Assembly (NCBI RefSeq): GCF_910594005.1 | Contig: NC_057847.1 | Span: 22,604,001-22,668,000 of the forward strand | Reading direction: 5' to 3' | DNA: 64,000 nucleotides | Origin: Cervus elaphus | Lineage: Eukaryota > Chordata > Mammalia > Artiodactyla > Cervidae | Shown here: piece after piece, positions 32,528 to 43,970 of the stretch | Layout: every line of letters begins with the position of its first letter | Position numbering within the stretch: position 1 is the first letter of the stretch | Position numbers and translations under genes: made by a program | The notes under the pieces: generated by a model | Seen by the model: only the letters and a program-made list of their open reading frames with translations | The model's database searches: none | What the model was told of the DNA's origin: nothing

Positions 32528-34200
32528 TCATTAAATATTTGCTGAGTGCCAACTAAGTATCAGGCATTCTTCTAGGGACAGGGTATCCATTGGCAACCAA
32601 AACCAGATCTGATCCTTGCCTTCATGGTGCTTGCAGTCTAGAGGGGGAGGCAGGTGACAGACAAGCTAACACATAACTCCAACTGTGATAAGTGGTGTGA
32701 AGAAAACAGCCTATGAATACAGAGTAATGGTGAGTGAGGTGGTTTCTCAAGGCACTGATTGAAGACCTTATTGAAGAGGTAACATTTAACCTAATTTCAG
32801 AAGGATGAAAATATCAACCAGGAGATAAGGGCAAGTAAGGCTGTAAGATGGAAAAGAGCTTGGTATATAGAAAACTCAAAAGGAGGCGAGCATGTCCAGA
32901 GAATATATAGAAGAGAGTGCAGTGCATGCAGTGTGATTTGAGAGGGCGCCAGGGGCCACATCGCAAGGACCTGTCAGGTCACTGTCTGGGAATTGGATGT
33001 TATTCTAAATGTAACTGGAGTCACTGATGACTGATGAGTTTTCAGCTGGAGGATAGCAAGATCGGATTTATATTTCTTAGGTATCACTCTGGCTGATGTA
33101 TGCCAAAGAGAACAGAAGGGGTCAGGGTAGAAAGATTATTGTCAGGGCCCAGGTAGGAGAGGATGGCGAACTGGACCTGGGTAGTGGTGGTGAAACTGGA
33201 AAGAGTCAGGATACAGGAGTGGAAGTGACATATTGTTCTGCTGGATTCAGTGTGAGGGAAAGAGGGAGGGAAAAAAAAATCAAGGATCACCCTCAGGTTT
33301 TTCTACTTTAAATAATTGATTGGATGAAGTTTCATCATGTTGCTGGGAAGACTGGAAGAAAAAGAGATTGGTGACATCCATTTCCCCTGGCTCCTGTAGC
33401 AAGTTAGCACAAACTTTGTGGGTTAAAACAACAGACAGAACTTTATTATCTTGAAGTTGTGGAGGTCAGAAGTCTGAAACGGCTCTCCTTGAGCTAACAT
33501 CAAAGTGTGAGTAGGATGTGTTTCTCCTAGGGGAGGCTCTGGGGGACAGTCTGTTTCCTTGCCTTTTCTAGTTTCTAGAGGCTTCCTGCATTTGTGGGCT
33601 CATGTCTCCCTTCCGTCTTTAGAGTTAGCAATGGAGCATTGATATTTCTCATGTCACATCACTGGTTCTGACTCTCCTGCTTTCTCCTTTGACTCCTGTG
33701 ACTACATTATGTTCACCTAGATAATCCAGGATCATCTTCCTATCTACAGGTTAGCTGATAAGCATCCTTAAATCCACTGGCACATAAATTCCCCCTTGCC
33801 ATGTAACATAAATATGTGCACGTTTCAGGGACTGGGATGTGGACATCATGAGGGGACGAGGAGCATCATTCTGTCTACTACGATGGGAAAATCAGGGGAC
33901 ATGTTTAGGTGTGTTAAGTTTGAGATGCTACCGAGTCAACCAAGTTGGAAGTTAGTGACGTAAACAGCAGGATATGTGAGTTTGAAGCTCAAGGAGAGAT
34001 TAGGGCTAAATTTGAAAGTTGTCAACCTACAGATGATATATAAGGTCACGAGCATATGTGACATCACTGAAGAAGAGACTGAGTAAATGTTTCCATTTAG
34101 AGTTCAAATAGAGGAGGCAGGCTGAAAGAGAACACAGAGAAAGAACAGACAGGAATGCGGTATGACAACCAAAATAGTGTGGTGTCAAGAAGACCCTCTT
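32528..34200 (-). repeat. L2 LINE, antisense, split by a MaLR LTR
   Basis: Antisense L2 begins with 'ttgctgagtgccaactaagt' and 'ggcattcttctagggacagg', continues through 'cttcatggtgcttgcagtct' and 'ggtatcactctggctgatgt', and resumes after the LTR with 'tgtgttaagtttgagatgct'. Highly diverged, with internal edges vague. Short frames here are not genes. Confidence 0.6.
33392..33884 (-). repeat. MLT1-type (ERVL-MaLR) solo LTR, antisense
   Basis: The plus strand shows an antisense MaLR LTR: 'gttaaaacaacagacagaac', 'ggaggtcagaagtctgaaac', 'gataatccaggatcatcttc', ending near 33880 with 'ttctgtctactacg'. No gag, pol or env sequence is present, so this is a solo LTR relic without coding capacity. The family assignment is from memory. 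Confidence 0.65.
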
Positions 34201-35100
34201 CAGAAACAGCAAGGGCAATCACCTGCATTCAATGTTGCTGCGAAATACATTTGCAGATCTGTCCAGAGAGATTTGGATTTGATGGCAAGAAATCAGAAAC
34301 CTTCATACAAGCTGTTTCAGTGAAATTATGAGGGAACAACCAAAGCTGATGCAGTTTGAGGAGTAAGATGGACGTGATCCCTGACCACAGGTGATGAGGA
34401 AAAGTCCTGTGTGCCCCCTTTGTAGATGCTCATTAGGAAGAGTGAGGTGGTCACATTTGATCAGAGGCTTTACTACAGTGAGAAGCTAGGAGCTAAGCAA
34501 GATCGCTGTTGTGTATCTCTGGTCAGTTGCGTGGTAGCTAATGATGCTGTACATGAAAGGGGTACAGACGTTACTAGGTTCTCATCGCTGTGCTCTGCGT
34601 GTAAAGCACATCCTGAGGCTAACTGGAGCAATGACACACGATCACCTTCCTGATGCATTCCAGGGAACCCTTTAGGACCAAACAGCAGAAACTGCTTGGA
34701 AGGATAAAACCAGAGCATTCTATAGCAGGGTGCAAGGCTCTCTTGTCCTGAGGAATCTGCTTTGCTGGCTTGTTGCCCTTCTAGGGATTCTTTGAGGGGA
34801 CAATGTCGCCTCCTCCTAGACTGCAGCTTACCAAAGGACCTGCTCCTGCAAAAACAAGGTACTCTTCCTGGCTGATGATACGGCCCTGCTCGCCAACAAG
34901 AGACTGTCAGTATCAGAAGAAATGTATTACTTTACTTTTTGGAGCAAAATATGCACTGAGATTCTCTAAAGCTGTAGTTGAAGAGGGATTTAACCTTTCT
35001 CAGATTTATTTGATATTTGTATAGATTAAGGATGGAACTGGTAGCATATGTATAATACATACATTGTGTTTGTGTGTGCATGAATGTGTTCATATGCCTT
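34200..35100. other. No gene seen
   Basis: Single-copy-looking sequence of moderate GC with three 60-80 codon frames and no domain, splice pair or known repeat. Confidence 0.4.
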
Positions 35101-35109
35101 GTAACATCC

Positions 35110-35700
35110 AATACTGACTCAAGGAAATGTGAGTTTATTTCTTCTACAGAACAATAAGTCTGGAACAGGGCAGACCAGGGTCAGCTTCATTTCTCTTTCC
35201 CTTTCTGCTCTAGATCTATAGCAAGGCTTCTATTCACACTTATGACCATAACCTCATAGATGACAGATTTTGCTGCATGTCTAGGCCTTACAGCCATTTT
35301 CCAGGGAAAACAAAGACAGGATACAGGCAGACCCAACACTCCCACATATATTTCATCGATCAGAGGAATGTCACACGGCCACCCCACATGACCACCCCTA
35401 GTGGTGGGGAGCCTTCTAATTGGGTTTTTGATTTTCAAACTCTATCAGTAAGTTATGATGCGATGATAAAGCACGAAAGTTGATTTCTTGCTCATGTGAC
35501 ACAGCATCGGCAGTGTGTTGGCTAGCTCCATGCACCTCCTTCACCTGGAGACCCAGGCTGAGAGGGGCAGCACCTCTCAGGGCCATGCCCTTCCCATGGT
35601 GGAGGGAAAGAATATGGCAGAACCACATGATGGCTCTTAAAGGCTGTTCTCAAAGGTGGCATCATCACTTTCCTCCACCATCCGTTGACTAAAATAAATC
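35110..35700. repeat. Possible ancient interspersed repeat, family undecided
   Basis: Blocks such as 'gtcacacggccaccccacat', 'tgatttcttgctcatgtgac' and 'gagacccaggctgagagggg' resemble old mammalian repeats, but I cannot name the family. The overlapping short frames on both strands are not supported as genes. Confidence 0.35.
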
Positions 35701-35754
35701 ACATACTAAGGTTGATGTCCATGATACAGGGAAATATAATCCTCTTACAAAAAA

Positions 35755-35890
35755 CATTGCAGGGGGCTTCCCTTATAGTCCAGTGGTTAGGAATCTGTCT
35801 TCCAATGCAGGGGACGTGGGTTCAATTCCTGGTCAGGAAACTAAGATCCCACATGCAACAGGGTGTGGCCAATGAAAAAAGAAAATTGCA
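35755..35890 (+). mobile_element. CHR-2-type SINE
   Basis: Head 'ggcttcccttatagtccagt', B-box-like 'ggttcaattcctggtcagga', 'ctaagatcccacatgcaaca' and an A-rich end. A short 'attgcag' repeat lies on both flanks. Confidence 0.85.
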
Positions 35891-35996
35891 GATGGCTGGG
35901 AATAACAATATAATCTTTCCTAGAGAACAAAAGCAGGCAAATGAGAATAGACCAGACATGGAAGTTGAGTCAGCAAGTTACAGTGTCTGCCACAGG

Positions 35997-36060
35997 ACAC
36001 ACACATAGACATACACACACAAATATGCACATACATACATGTGCGCACACACACACATAC
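35997..36060. repeat. Compound CA/CATA simple repeat
   Basis: Interrupted runs of CACACA, CATACA and GCGCACAC over about 60 bases. Likely an old, impure microsatellite. Confidence 0.85.
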
Positions 36061-36850
36061 CTTTTAATTTATTTGCATTTCAAAGCATTTCATGGGAGAA
36101 ATATTCACACCTTGGGAACAGTGGTCTTGAGCCACATGTCTCTTGGATAAAGTAACTACTTATAAAAACATCCTGGTATAAAATACGTAGCCTTTAACAT
36201 GGATTGTCATTACATTCCTCATTGTAATGGATTTCACTGTAGTGGCACAGGAGATAATCTGTATCACAGATGGTTACTGGGAATTTCTCATCATATATTA
36301 GCACCCACTGTTATGTCAAGGTGGGGTACTTGAACAAAGTTTAATTTTGTGCCAGGAGAATTTCAGAAAATTAAGTCATGTCTAGTTATTGAAGTTTTGT
36401 GTTTTTTTTCCTTTTTTTCTGAACCAGGTGCTATCTTATCATGCAACATGTTCAAAAGCTGAAGTTGACAAGTTTAAGGTAAGGAAGTAAATACTGCATA
36501 AAGTTAAACGTCCCAGGGCTTTTGGGCCCTTTGTCTCTTGCCTCTACGACTAGTCCTGCCCACCAGATGTTGGGGAAATAGAACTGGGTAAGGCCCATTT
36601 GCATATTTCAGTTTTAGAGGGGAAAAGAAATTTATGTATAACTGAATGGCCCATTCCTAATCATTTAAATGATTCAGTATTTCTTTCTTTCCTTTTTTAA
36701 GTATGCAGGATATCAGGGGAAAAAATCTGCGTAATATGATGAGAATTGGGATACCTGATTTTGGCATTTGTCTTACCTCTAACTTTCTGTTCACTTAAAA
36801 TCTTAGGGTGTATATCTTGATCTGTAAAAATAAGTAAAGAGATGATTAGG
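36060..36850. other. No gene seen
   Basis: AT-rich single-copy sequence with no supported feature. Confidence 0.4.
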
Positions 36851-36851
36851 A

Positions 36852-37078
36852 GAATAGTAGCTACCATTTACCAATTGCTTACTATGGACCAGGTACAATA
36901 CAAAGCATTCTATCTGTATTAATCTGAGTCTCATACTCCTATGAAGTAGGTACTATTTTACAGATGAGTAAACTGAAGCACAAAGATATTGAGCAGACAG
37001 GCCAATGTCAAATGATTGTAAGGGGTACAGTCAAGCAATCTGGCCTTAGAACTGGAGTCCCGTAACCACTGTGCTACA
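36852..37078 (+). repeat. MIR SINE, nearly full length
   Basis: Order conserved: 'agctaccatttaccaattgc', 'ttactatggaccaggtacaa', 'atgaagtaggtactatttta', 'agatgagtaaactgaagcac' and 'gtaaccactgtgctacac'. Confidence 0.8.
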
Positions 37079-37287
37079 CAGCTACCCAGCAGGACCCCCT
37101 TCCTGCTCTGACATGAGTCTCAGATGTTCCTTTCCCCTCGGTCACCCCCCTTCCCTTCAAGGCAGGTCAGGATTCTTGCTCGTCTCCCTGCACTTCTGAG
37201 TGGTCAAAACAGGGGAGTATGGGCACCCTGATTTTCCCTCCTTTGGGAAGTTTAGGTGTCTGTCTTTTTCAGATTTTGCAAAGGTCC

Positions 37288-37504
37288 AGAGAATTATCAG
37301 GCTTCCTTTGTGGCTCAGCTGGTAAAGAATCCGCCTGCAATGCAGGAGACCTGGGTTCGATCCCTGGGTTGGAAAGATGCCCTGGAGAAGGGAAAGGCTA
37401 CTCACTCCAGTATTGTGGCCTGGAGAATTCTGTGGACTGTATAGTCCATGGGGTTGCAAAGAGTCGGACACGATTGAGCGACTTTCACTTCAGAGAATTA
37501 TCAG
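37288..37504 (+). mobile_element. Bov-tA SINE with perfect target-site duplication
   Basis: An intact-looking Bov-tA (37301-37491): head 'ctttgtggctcagctggtaa', 'ggttcgatccctgggttgga', body with the 'ctgtatagtccatggggtt' variant, and tail 'cgattgagcgactttcact'. It lies between perfect 13-base repeats 'agagaattatcag'. Among the least decayed SINEs in the window. Confidence 0.95.
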
Positions 37505-38030
37505 CTAAGTTACTACAATCATAAGAAAGAAAATGTAATATGTATTTGTAGTAACACTTGATGGTGGCTACTCTTGAGCATGTCATTTGAATATAAATGC
37601 ATTTTTGTCTTCCCAGGAAAAAGTGGCCTGGAGACCTTTGGGCCTCATGATTGAATCAGATCATTAGGGTTCAGTCACACTGCTTAAAAAAAAGAAAACA
37701 AGGGAAGAACCTAAACTCAGAGCAGGGATGAGGGAACTGCTAGGAAAGTCAGGGAGCAGCACGTGGGCAGCAAACATAAGGTGAGCCACTTGGACTCCAT
37801 CCAGGGATATGGTTTCTCATTGGCTTGGAGAGATGCTTAGGAAAAGACCTGCCATGATGACCCAGACCAAGAGAGCCATGGTGTCAGTGAGGTGACAGCA
37901 GACAACAGAGGAAAAGACAGGGGAATCAAAACCACAGCAGTCGGGGTCTGTTGCTGTGGAGATAAACATGTTATGTAAGCCCAGAACGTGAGCAGCCGCA
38001 GGGCGGTGCTTTTTACACACTTTGTTCACT
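37505..38030. other. No gene seen
   Basis: Single-copy sequence; the 91-codon minus frame (38092-37817) shows no recognised domain. Confidence 0.4.
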
Positions 38031-38105
38031 GTTCTGGCTCCACCGCCTTTCACAGTTCTTGGAACATAGTAGCACTCAATGATACTTGTCAAATGGATGA
38101 AAGAA
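38030..38105 (+). repeat. L2 3' tail
   Basis: 'ttggaacatagtagcactca' followed by 'gtcaaatggatgaaagaatg' matches the end of L2 loosely. Confidence 0.5.
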
Positions 38106-38242
38106 TGACTTTCATTCAGTTGAATGACTGAATCAACCCCAGAAGCTTTAGTGTTCTATAACTCAAAACAGGTATTCATTAAGAAAATGTTAAAAAATAT
38201 GGTGATATATAATTATATTTTATTTTTATATTTACTTTTATA

Positions 38243-38335
38243 GATTTTGCTGTTTTTTTCTTTATTATTGACATATAATCGCTTTATAATGTTGTGTTAG
38301 TTTCTGCTGTATAAAAAAGTGAGTCAGCTATGTTA
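38243..38335 (-). repeat. L1 3'-end fragment, antisense
   Basis: 'tattgacatataatcgcttt' and 'aatgttgtgttagtttctgc' match the extreme 3' end of L1 in reverse. Short and heavily truncated. Confidence 0.7.
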
Positions 38336-38339
38336 TTTT

Positions 38340-39170
38340 TTTATATTTTATATATACTTATATATATTTGATAAGCATTTCCATCAAAAATATTAAGGCT
38401 TTTTTACTCTAATCACATTTAGTTATGTAGACATTCCATATAAATATTTTACTGTTTTATGCTTTATATTTTTACTATTTTATAAATATCATCATTGCTA
38501 AAAGATGGAAGGGGCAGGCAGGCAGAAAAATAGCAAAGCTCAGAATGGACTAAATATGACGGCAAGAGCCATGCGATGTGACATGTCCAGTACTGAAGCA
38601 GCCAAAATCAATAGCTGTCTACTTTCTAAAAGTCCTGCCCTATGTTCAGGCTTAATTCTTTCCTTAGAATAAGGAAAACACATCGTCTTGGAATTTGCCA
38701 TGCTTTTTTATTTTTAGCTCACAAACATACTAAAAATATGAAGTATTTAAATTTGAGGGGAAAAAGGGTTATTTCATCTTAAAATGATCAAGATTATTAA
38801 CTACACTGATTTATTCCAGATTTTTGTCCTGTAAGATATTAGTGAATATTTTATTAGAATGTAATTGAGATATAGTAGATAATTTTAACTTAGCGGCTTT
38901 TTTTCTTGAAATATAAAGTAAATAAAACATTATCATAATTGGTAGCTGATGTCTTATAATTGCAGCAATAACATGAAAATGTAGTGGGCTTAAAATAATC
39001 CTGCACATAGAAAAGTATTTACTGAAATTTCACACTAGAGTATGTGCAATGGCAGTTTCCTAACATTGTAGCTAAATAGCAGTGAATAAGTGCTTTGTTT
39101 TACAAATAAATTATGCATATATTAAAAAATATTATAACCTTGGCTACTATAATACTTTTTTTAACAGAGC
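38340..39170. other. No gene seen
   Basis: Very AT-rich sequence without an assignable element. Confidence 0.4.
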
Positions 39171-39171
39171 T

Positions 39172-39243
39172 CATGCTAAGTCGCTTCAGTCATGTCTGAC
39201 TCCTTGCAACCGTATGGACTGTATCTTACCAGGCTCCTCTGTC
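39172..39243 (-). repeat. BovA SINE fragment, antisense, cut by an AT microsatellite
   Basis: 'gctaagtcgcttcagtcatg', 'ctgactccttgcaaccgtat' and 'ttaccaggctcctctgtc' belong to antisense BovA. The body stops abruptly at a TA-repeat. Confidence 0.85.
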
Positions 39244-39294
39244 TATATATATATATAATATATATATTATATATATATATATAAACACACACAT
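39243..39294. repeat. (TA)n/(AC)n compound microsatellite
   Basis: About 40 bases of TA repeats with single-base phase breaks, followed by a short ACAC run. Confidence 0.95.
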
Positions 39295-40540
39295 AACTCT
39301 AGTTATAGAGAAAGAGAGGAGAGAAAGGAGAAATTTGAAATGTAGAATCAGAGTTACCCATGAGATTTCATAAGTGGTAGAATGACTGAGTTTCAATGTG
39401 TTGTATTATACCCAGTTGGGACCAAGCTAGTGATCAGTGATTCAGAGATTAGGTCAGAATTTGGGGAGAATATGGTTTCATCATCGAGTGCTAAAAAGAT
39501 CTGGAGGTCAAATACTCAGGTCAGACTCCAGTTGCAGCCTATGCTTCACCACATCTGGGATTCAGACATGTCTTAAAGACCAGTGAGATGTGGTCTGTTT
39601 ACATGAGAGTCCTCTGAGTAAAAAATTCCTCCTATTGGGAGTTGAGGCCATGGGCTTCAGTGTCTGGATAACTCCAAGTTCAGCATGGAGTCTGCCTCTT
39701 GGATTTGTCTCTTACTCCAGCCTACCATGGGTTCATGTTCTCAGCTAAGGACGTGAGTGGACACAAAAGGCATGGACTTAATATAGTTTCAGTGAATTAA
39801 ATGCTCCCAAGAGCACAGGGATTCCAGAGTGTCAGTAGCGCACAACAGGCTACAGCAGGCCAATAGAAGGACACATTGATATGACCAGAGGCAAAGCACC
39901 TGCCTACCAGTATGACCAGCAGAGGCTGAAGGACTCACTGCAGACTGAGTGGTCACATCCTCAGGACAAGAACCTTGAGAGATGGAGAGCCCCAATACTG
40001 GAGGGTGTGTGATACACACCATTAATCACTTTCAATTCACTATTATCTGTACTCCTAGGTGATATGGCCTAAAGCAACACAGACAGATTTTCTATATGAT
40101 AAACCTGTAGTGAATCTTCAATAATCATTCATGCTAGGCTGGTACCACATTACTTTTCCTTGTATCTTATCTTCCGATTTCATACTCTTCCATGTTGGGG
40201 ATTTCTCTTCCTATTCTAGAATGCCATAAGGTGGGGGGCAGTGTTTTCATTTCTGTTTTGTTCTCTTAATCCTATTTCTCCTGTAGGGAAAAGTCTCCTT
40301 GAGGGGTATGTGGTGGTGGGCAGGGGGTGGGTTAGAGAGTGAAAACCTTTCTAGAAGTGTCCCTGGATTGTCTAACCAAAATAAGTAGGTGAAACAACAT
40401 ATAATCGCTCATCCAACAATATCAGAACCCAGGCCCATTTTTTTTCTTTCTGATATATCATTTATACCTTGGGAAACAGTCCTTTCTCTAGAGCCACCTG
40501 TGCACAAAAAGATTACAGAACTTCCTTGAACTAATGAGCT
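39295..40540. other. No gene seen
   Basis: Single-copy or very old sequence. The 77-codon minus frame (40022-39789) has no recognised domain. Confidence 0.4.
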
Positions 40541-40689
40541 AAGTTTTTAAGAGTACAGGTTATAATATAACCTGTAAGTTTTTACATAATATATAATATT
40601 ATATATAATATTATTATATATAATATAATTATGTATTACATTTTATATAATATAGCCTTAAGTTTTTAATGAGTACAGGTTATAATATT
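40541..40689. repeat. AT-rich palindromic segment between direct repeats
   Basis: A perfect inverted repeat with 9-base arms and a 3-base centre ('acaggttat' / 'ataacctgt') lies at 40556-40576. About 80 bases of ATATAATAT-type sequence follow. A near-copy of 'aagtttttaagagtacaggt' and the bases after it recurs at about 40660-40688, so the AT-rich block is bounded by about 29-base direct repeats. Confidence 0.8.
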
Positions 40690-41592
40690 AATTTATCACT
40701 TATGGGTTGGTCACCCTATGCATTGAATGAGGAAACCAAGATCTAAAGAAAGGTGTTTATCCTTTTAACATTTACTGATCTTTCTTGAACTTGAAATAAG
40801 AAAGATGTGTCCAGAAAAATCTGTGCAGATTCTAGTGCCTGTGTGCTTCTCTTCTGCTCTGTGCAGAGAGGAATAATGTATAGAGACCATATTGACAATT
40901 AGATCTCTTTGAAGATGACTGGTTTTTAAAGGCTTTTAATAACCTGAAGATGCCAGCTGCGATAACATAAGAAAATGAGTTTAGTACACCAATTATATGC
41001 TCCCATAATTCTATGCACTTTCCTAGGATTCCGATGCAGTGGACATACCAAATAGTTATCACTGTATATGCCAGTTTACCAATTAAAATCAACTCATGGT
41101 CATCTTCATGTTATATTGCCACCTTCTATCATCCCTTCTTTCAGTTCCAAACTGCAAGGGTTATGGCTGCCATCAAAGCTGAACTCGTTTACAGCACTGT
41201 TTAACTGCCTCAGTAATTAAACACCAGTAACTCACATTGGGTATTTGGGTTTGGACTACCTCTTGCATGTTTTAAGTTTTCAATGTTATTGTCTAGGCCA
41301 CAGATTAATATCCTGGTAAAATAAAGTACCGAGAATAGGTACACCCTGTGGACTTTACCTACAAAAATAGGAATGGCTACATCAAAAATATGGTTTCCTC
41401 TGTGAAAAGAAAGGCATGGGCCCGGCTGGGCAATGAGAAGGGCTGTGCTAGCCTCTTATTTTCTTAGTAGTTAAGTTTCAGGAGATCCGTTCGATCCATG
41501 AAATAGTCTGGTGTTACAAGAAATCTCTGCCCTCAGAACTGTCCTTGCTGTCCTGCAGGGAGATGTGTGTGTCACAGGCCTTGAACGAGAGT
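40690..41592. other. No gene seen
   Basis: Single-copy-looking sequence with no supported exon or repeat. Confidence 0.4.
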
Positions 41593-41828
41593 CCCCTCCT
41601 GTGCAATGCGCATGCTCAGTTGCCCAGTCATGTCTGACTCTTTGCAACCCCATGGACTGTAGCCCTCCAGACAGACTGTAGCCTGTCCATGGGATTTCCC
41701 AGGCAAGAAAACTGGAGTGGGTTGCCATTTCCTTCTCCAGGGGATCATCCCAACTCAGGGACTGAACTCTCGTCTCCTGGTGGGCTGGCAGAATCTTTAC
41801 CGCTGAGCCACCGGTGAAGCCCCTCCTG
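41593..41828 (-). mobile_element. Bov-tA SINE, antisense, with target-site duplication
   Basis: Element at 41602-41819 flanked by 'cccctcctg' (41593-41601, 41820-41828). Body 'caagaaaactggagtgggtt' and head 'taccgctgagccaccggtga'. An internal duplication of 'gactgtagcc' occurs near 41655-41680. The 120-codon minus frame is SINE translation. Confidence 0.9.
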
Positions 41829-41903
41829 CACAAAGGAGGCAGTCATGGGGACTGACCCCCACCTGGCTGGCAGGTGCATGGGATGCTGTTTAGGAATTGA
41901 GCC

Positions 41904-41915
41904 TCCAGAGGGCGC
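41904..41915 (+). promoter_or_regulatory. CTCF-like core motif
   Basis: 'tccagagggcgc' matches the common CTCF core (CCAGAGGGCGC type). Motif match only; occupancy cannot be judged from sequence. Confidence 0.3.
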
Positions 41916-43255
41916 ACCTTCTTCTAGTTGCAGGAAGGCAGATCATGTGCTGGCCATCACCTTTCCAATCTCCTTTGAGTGGAAAAGCCCAAGCCTTGCA
42001 GCCGCTTGTTGCAGAGGACAAATGCACCGTGTAGAGAGGGCCTAGAACCTTGACATTTACCCAATGCCAGGTGATGTGGCGACTCCTGAGGAGGGGAGCG
42101 GTGGGGAGGGCCTGGGACACATGTCCCCCACCCCAATCGGTAGGGAGCAGCTCCCAGCTCCTCTTCCACAGGCTGGCTACCTTTGGGAATCTCAACAGCA
42201 GTGACCTTCCAGTTCACTCCAGCTTATTTCTAGGCTTGTTTATAGATGATCACACAGCATTATGAACGGAATTTGGGTATTATCTTATACCTAACCTATT
42301 CTGTCTCTTCTCTGAGCCCCCAACCTCTTGAATCAAGGGGGGTTGTTTTGACTTTAAATAGTATTTATGCCAAGTTTAATATCTGAGGTTTTTTTTTTCA
42401 TCATCAGTGAAAGTTATTGAACCTTCAGCAGGAAATTGACTGTGGGGGACACAGCTGAGTCAGCATCTTAAAGGGCACCTCCTGCTCCTAAGGCAGCAGC
42501 CTGAGCCGACGGCCTCGCTGCTTAGGACAGGACCATAAATATGTGGGTGCCTTGTGTTCAGATGTCTGCGTGTTCATACGGGGTTCTCTTTATGAATTGT
42601 GTCTTAATCCAATGGCACATCAGAGAAAGGATGGCTGTACTTTGTCACTCTTGAGTATTGAAAATATTGGGGGCGGAAGGTGATGGAAGGGAAGGCAGGG
42701 CTGCAAGTCCAGGCCGACCTTTTATCCTGCTGAACTAAGTGGCTCTGCATGGAGGGCTCTTCAAGGACCCACCTGGTCAGGTACATCCTGGGGTGACCCT
42801 GACCTCCTCTCAGATCACCTTAAACAGCCACTGTCTGTCACTTCTTTCCATTTGAAAACTGTCTCCCAGAGGACACTATGAGCAGCTACTTTTCCTGGGA
42901 GAAGATTCTCCCACCTTCTCTCCTCCACCTATTATTAACACAGTGGGGTCAACTGCATTCCTTACTTGAAGACCCAGAGAGTCTGAGCCTAAGGGAATGT
43001 AATCAAAGGCAGTTCAGTTTTCGTTTCAGAGCAGTAACAGCCCTGCCGGTCCGGGGAAGACAGCTTGGAGGGCAATAGGGAGGCCCAGTTAGAGCCCCAA
43101 ACAGTGAAGGGAACTGTAAAGGCCAAAGGGGTCAGAAGCTTCCAGAACACTAGGGCCTCTGGGCCTGGATCACTCTCCCTTCTTTCTGGTTTTCTCTAGT
43201 TAGAGCCATCAGCCACTACAGAGATGGAATCGGAACTAAAGAATTGATAGCCCCT
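41915..43255. other. Moderate-GC single-copy region, no gene supported
   Basis: Overlapping short frames on both strands (41845-42265) reflect base composition. No acceptor and donor pair around a convincing frame was found. Confidence 0.4.
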
Positions 43256-43536
43256 CACTTCAGTGATGGGCTTCCTCGATGGCTCAGCGGGTAAAGAATC
43301 TGCCTGCCAATGCAGGAGAAGGGGCTTCCCCGGTGGCTCAGACAGTAAAGAATCTGCCTGCAATGCAGGAGACCCGGGTTCAATCCCTGGGTCAGGAAGG
43401 TCCCCGGAGAAGTGAATGGCGTACCTGCTCCAGTATTCTTACCTGGATAATTCCATGGAGAGAGGAGCCTGGTGGGATACAGTCCGAAGGGTCGCAAAGA
43501 GTCAGCTATGACGGAGCACAAGCACACTTCAATGAT
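43256..43536 (+). mobile_element. Double-headed Bov-tA SINE with target-site duplication
   Basis: Two successive tRNA-like heads occur: 'ggcttcctcgatggctcagc' at 43268 and 'ggcttccccggtggctcaga' at 43323. Only the second continues into a full body ('ggttcaatccctgggtcagg', 'gagcctggtgggatacagtc'). The flanks carry 'cacttcagtgat' (43256-43267) and 'cacttcaatgat' (43525-43536), so the whole composite behaves as one insertion. Confidence 0.85.
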
Positions 43537-43970
43537 ATGGGCGGGGCTTAGCCATCACGAGGGTTTCTTCACTTCACCCAGAAACTGTGAACTCCTGACG
43601 GCGATGCTCCGCTCAGCCTCCTCTTCAGAAGCCCACCGTGGATGTAACTGTACAGTTATCTTTGCGTCCTCACGCCCCCCGCTTCCGTGTGCCGTCCCCT
43701 CCATTCTGACTCGGACACCTCTGGTCATCCTTGCAGTCACCGTAGTTCACATCCGCCTTCCCTCTTATGCAGACGTTGACTAGGCGGGCGCTCCAGTCCG
43801 GGCCCCCTGCTCCACCCCCAGAGGGGTTCTGCACACGGCTGCCAGATCAGCAGCAGTCTTATGTTGGTGCCAGTTTCCTTCTGACCAAGCTTAGCATCTT
43901 CTTTAAGTCTTTAGAGTCCATCACTTCAAATTTCTTTAAATGGGCATTAAAAGTGCTCTGAGCTCTAACC
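43537..43970. other. Locally CpG-containing single-copy stretch
   Basis: Several CpGs cluster near 43660-43815 ('ttgcgtcctcacgccccccg', 'ttgactaggcgggcgctcca'), more than in neighbouring DNA but not dense enough by eye for a CpG island. No gene seen. Confidence 0.35.

Noticed and set aside
33392..33884. Possible endogenous retrovirus
   Set aside because: Only a solo MaLR-type LTR is present. There are no internal gag, pro, pol or env sequences around it.
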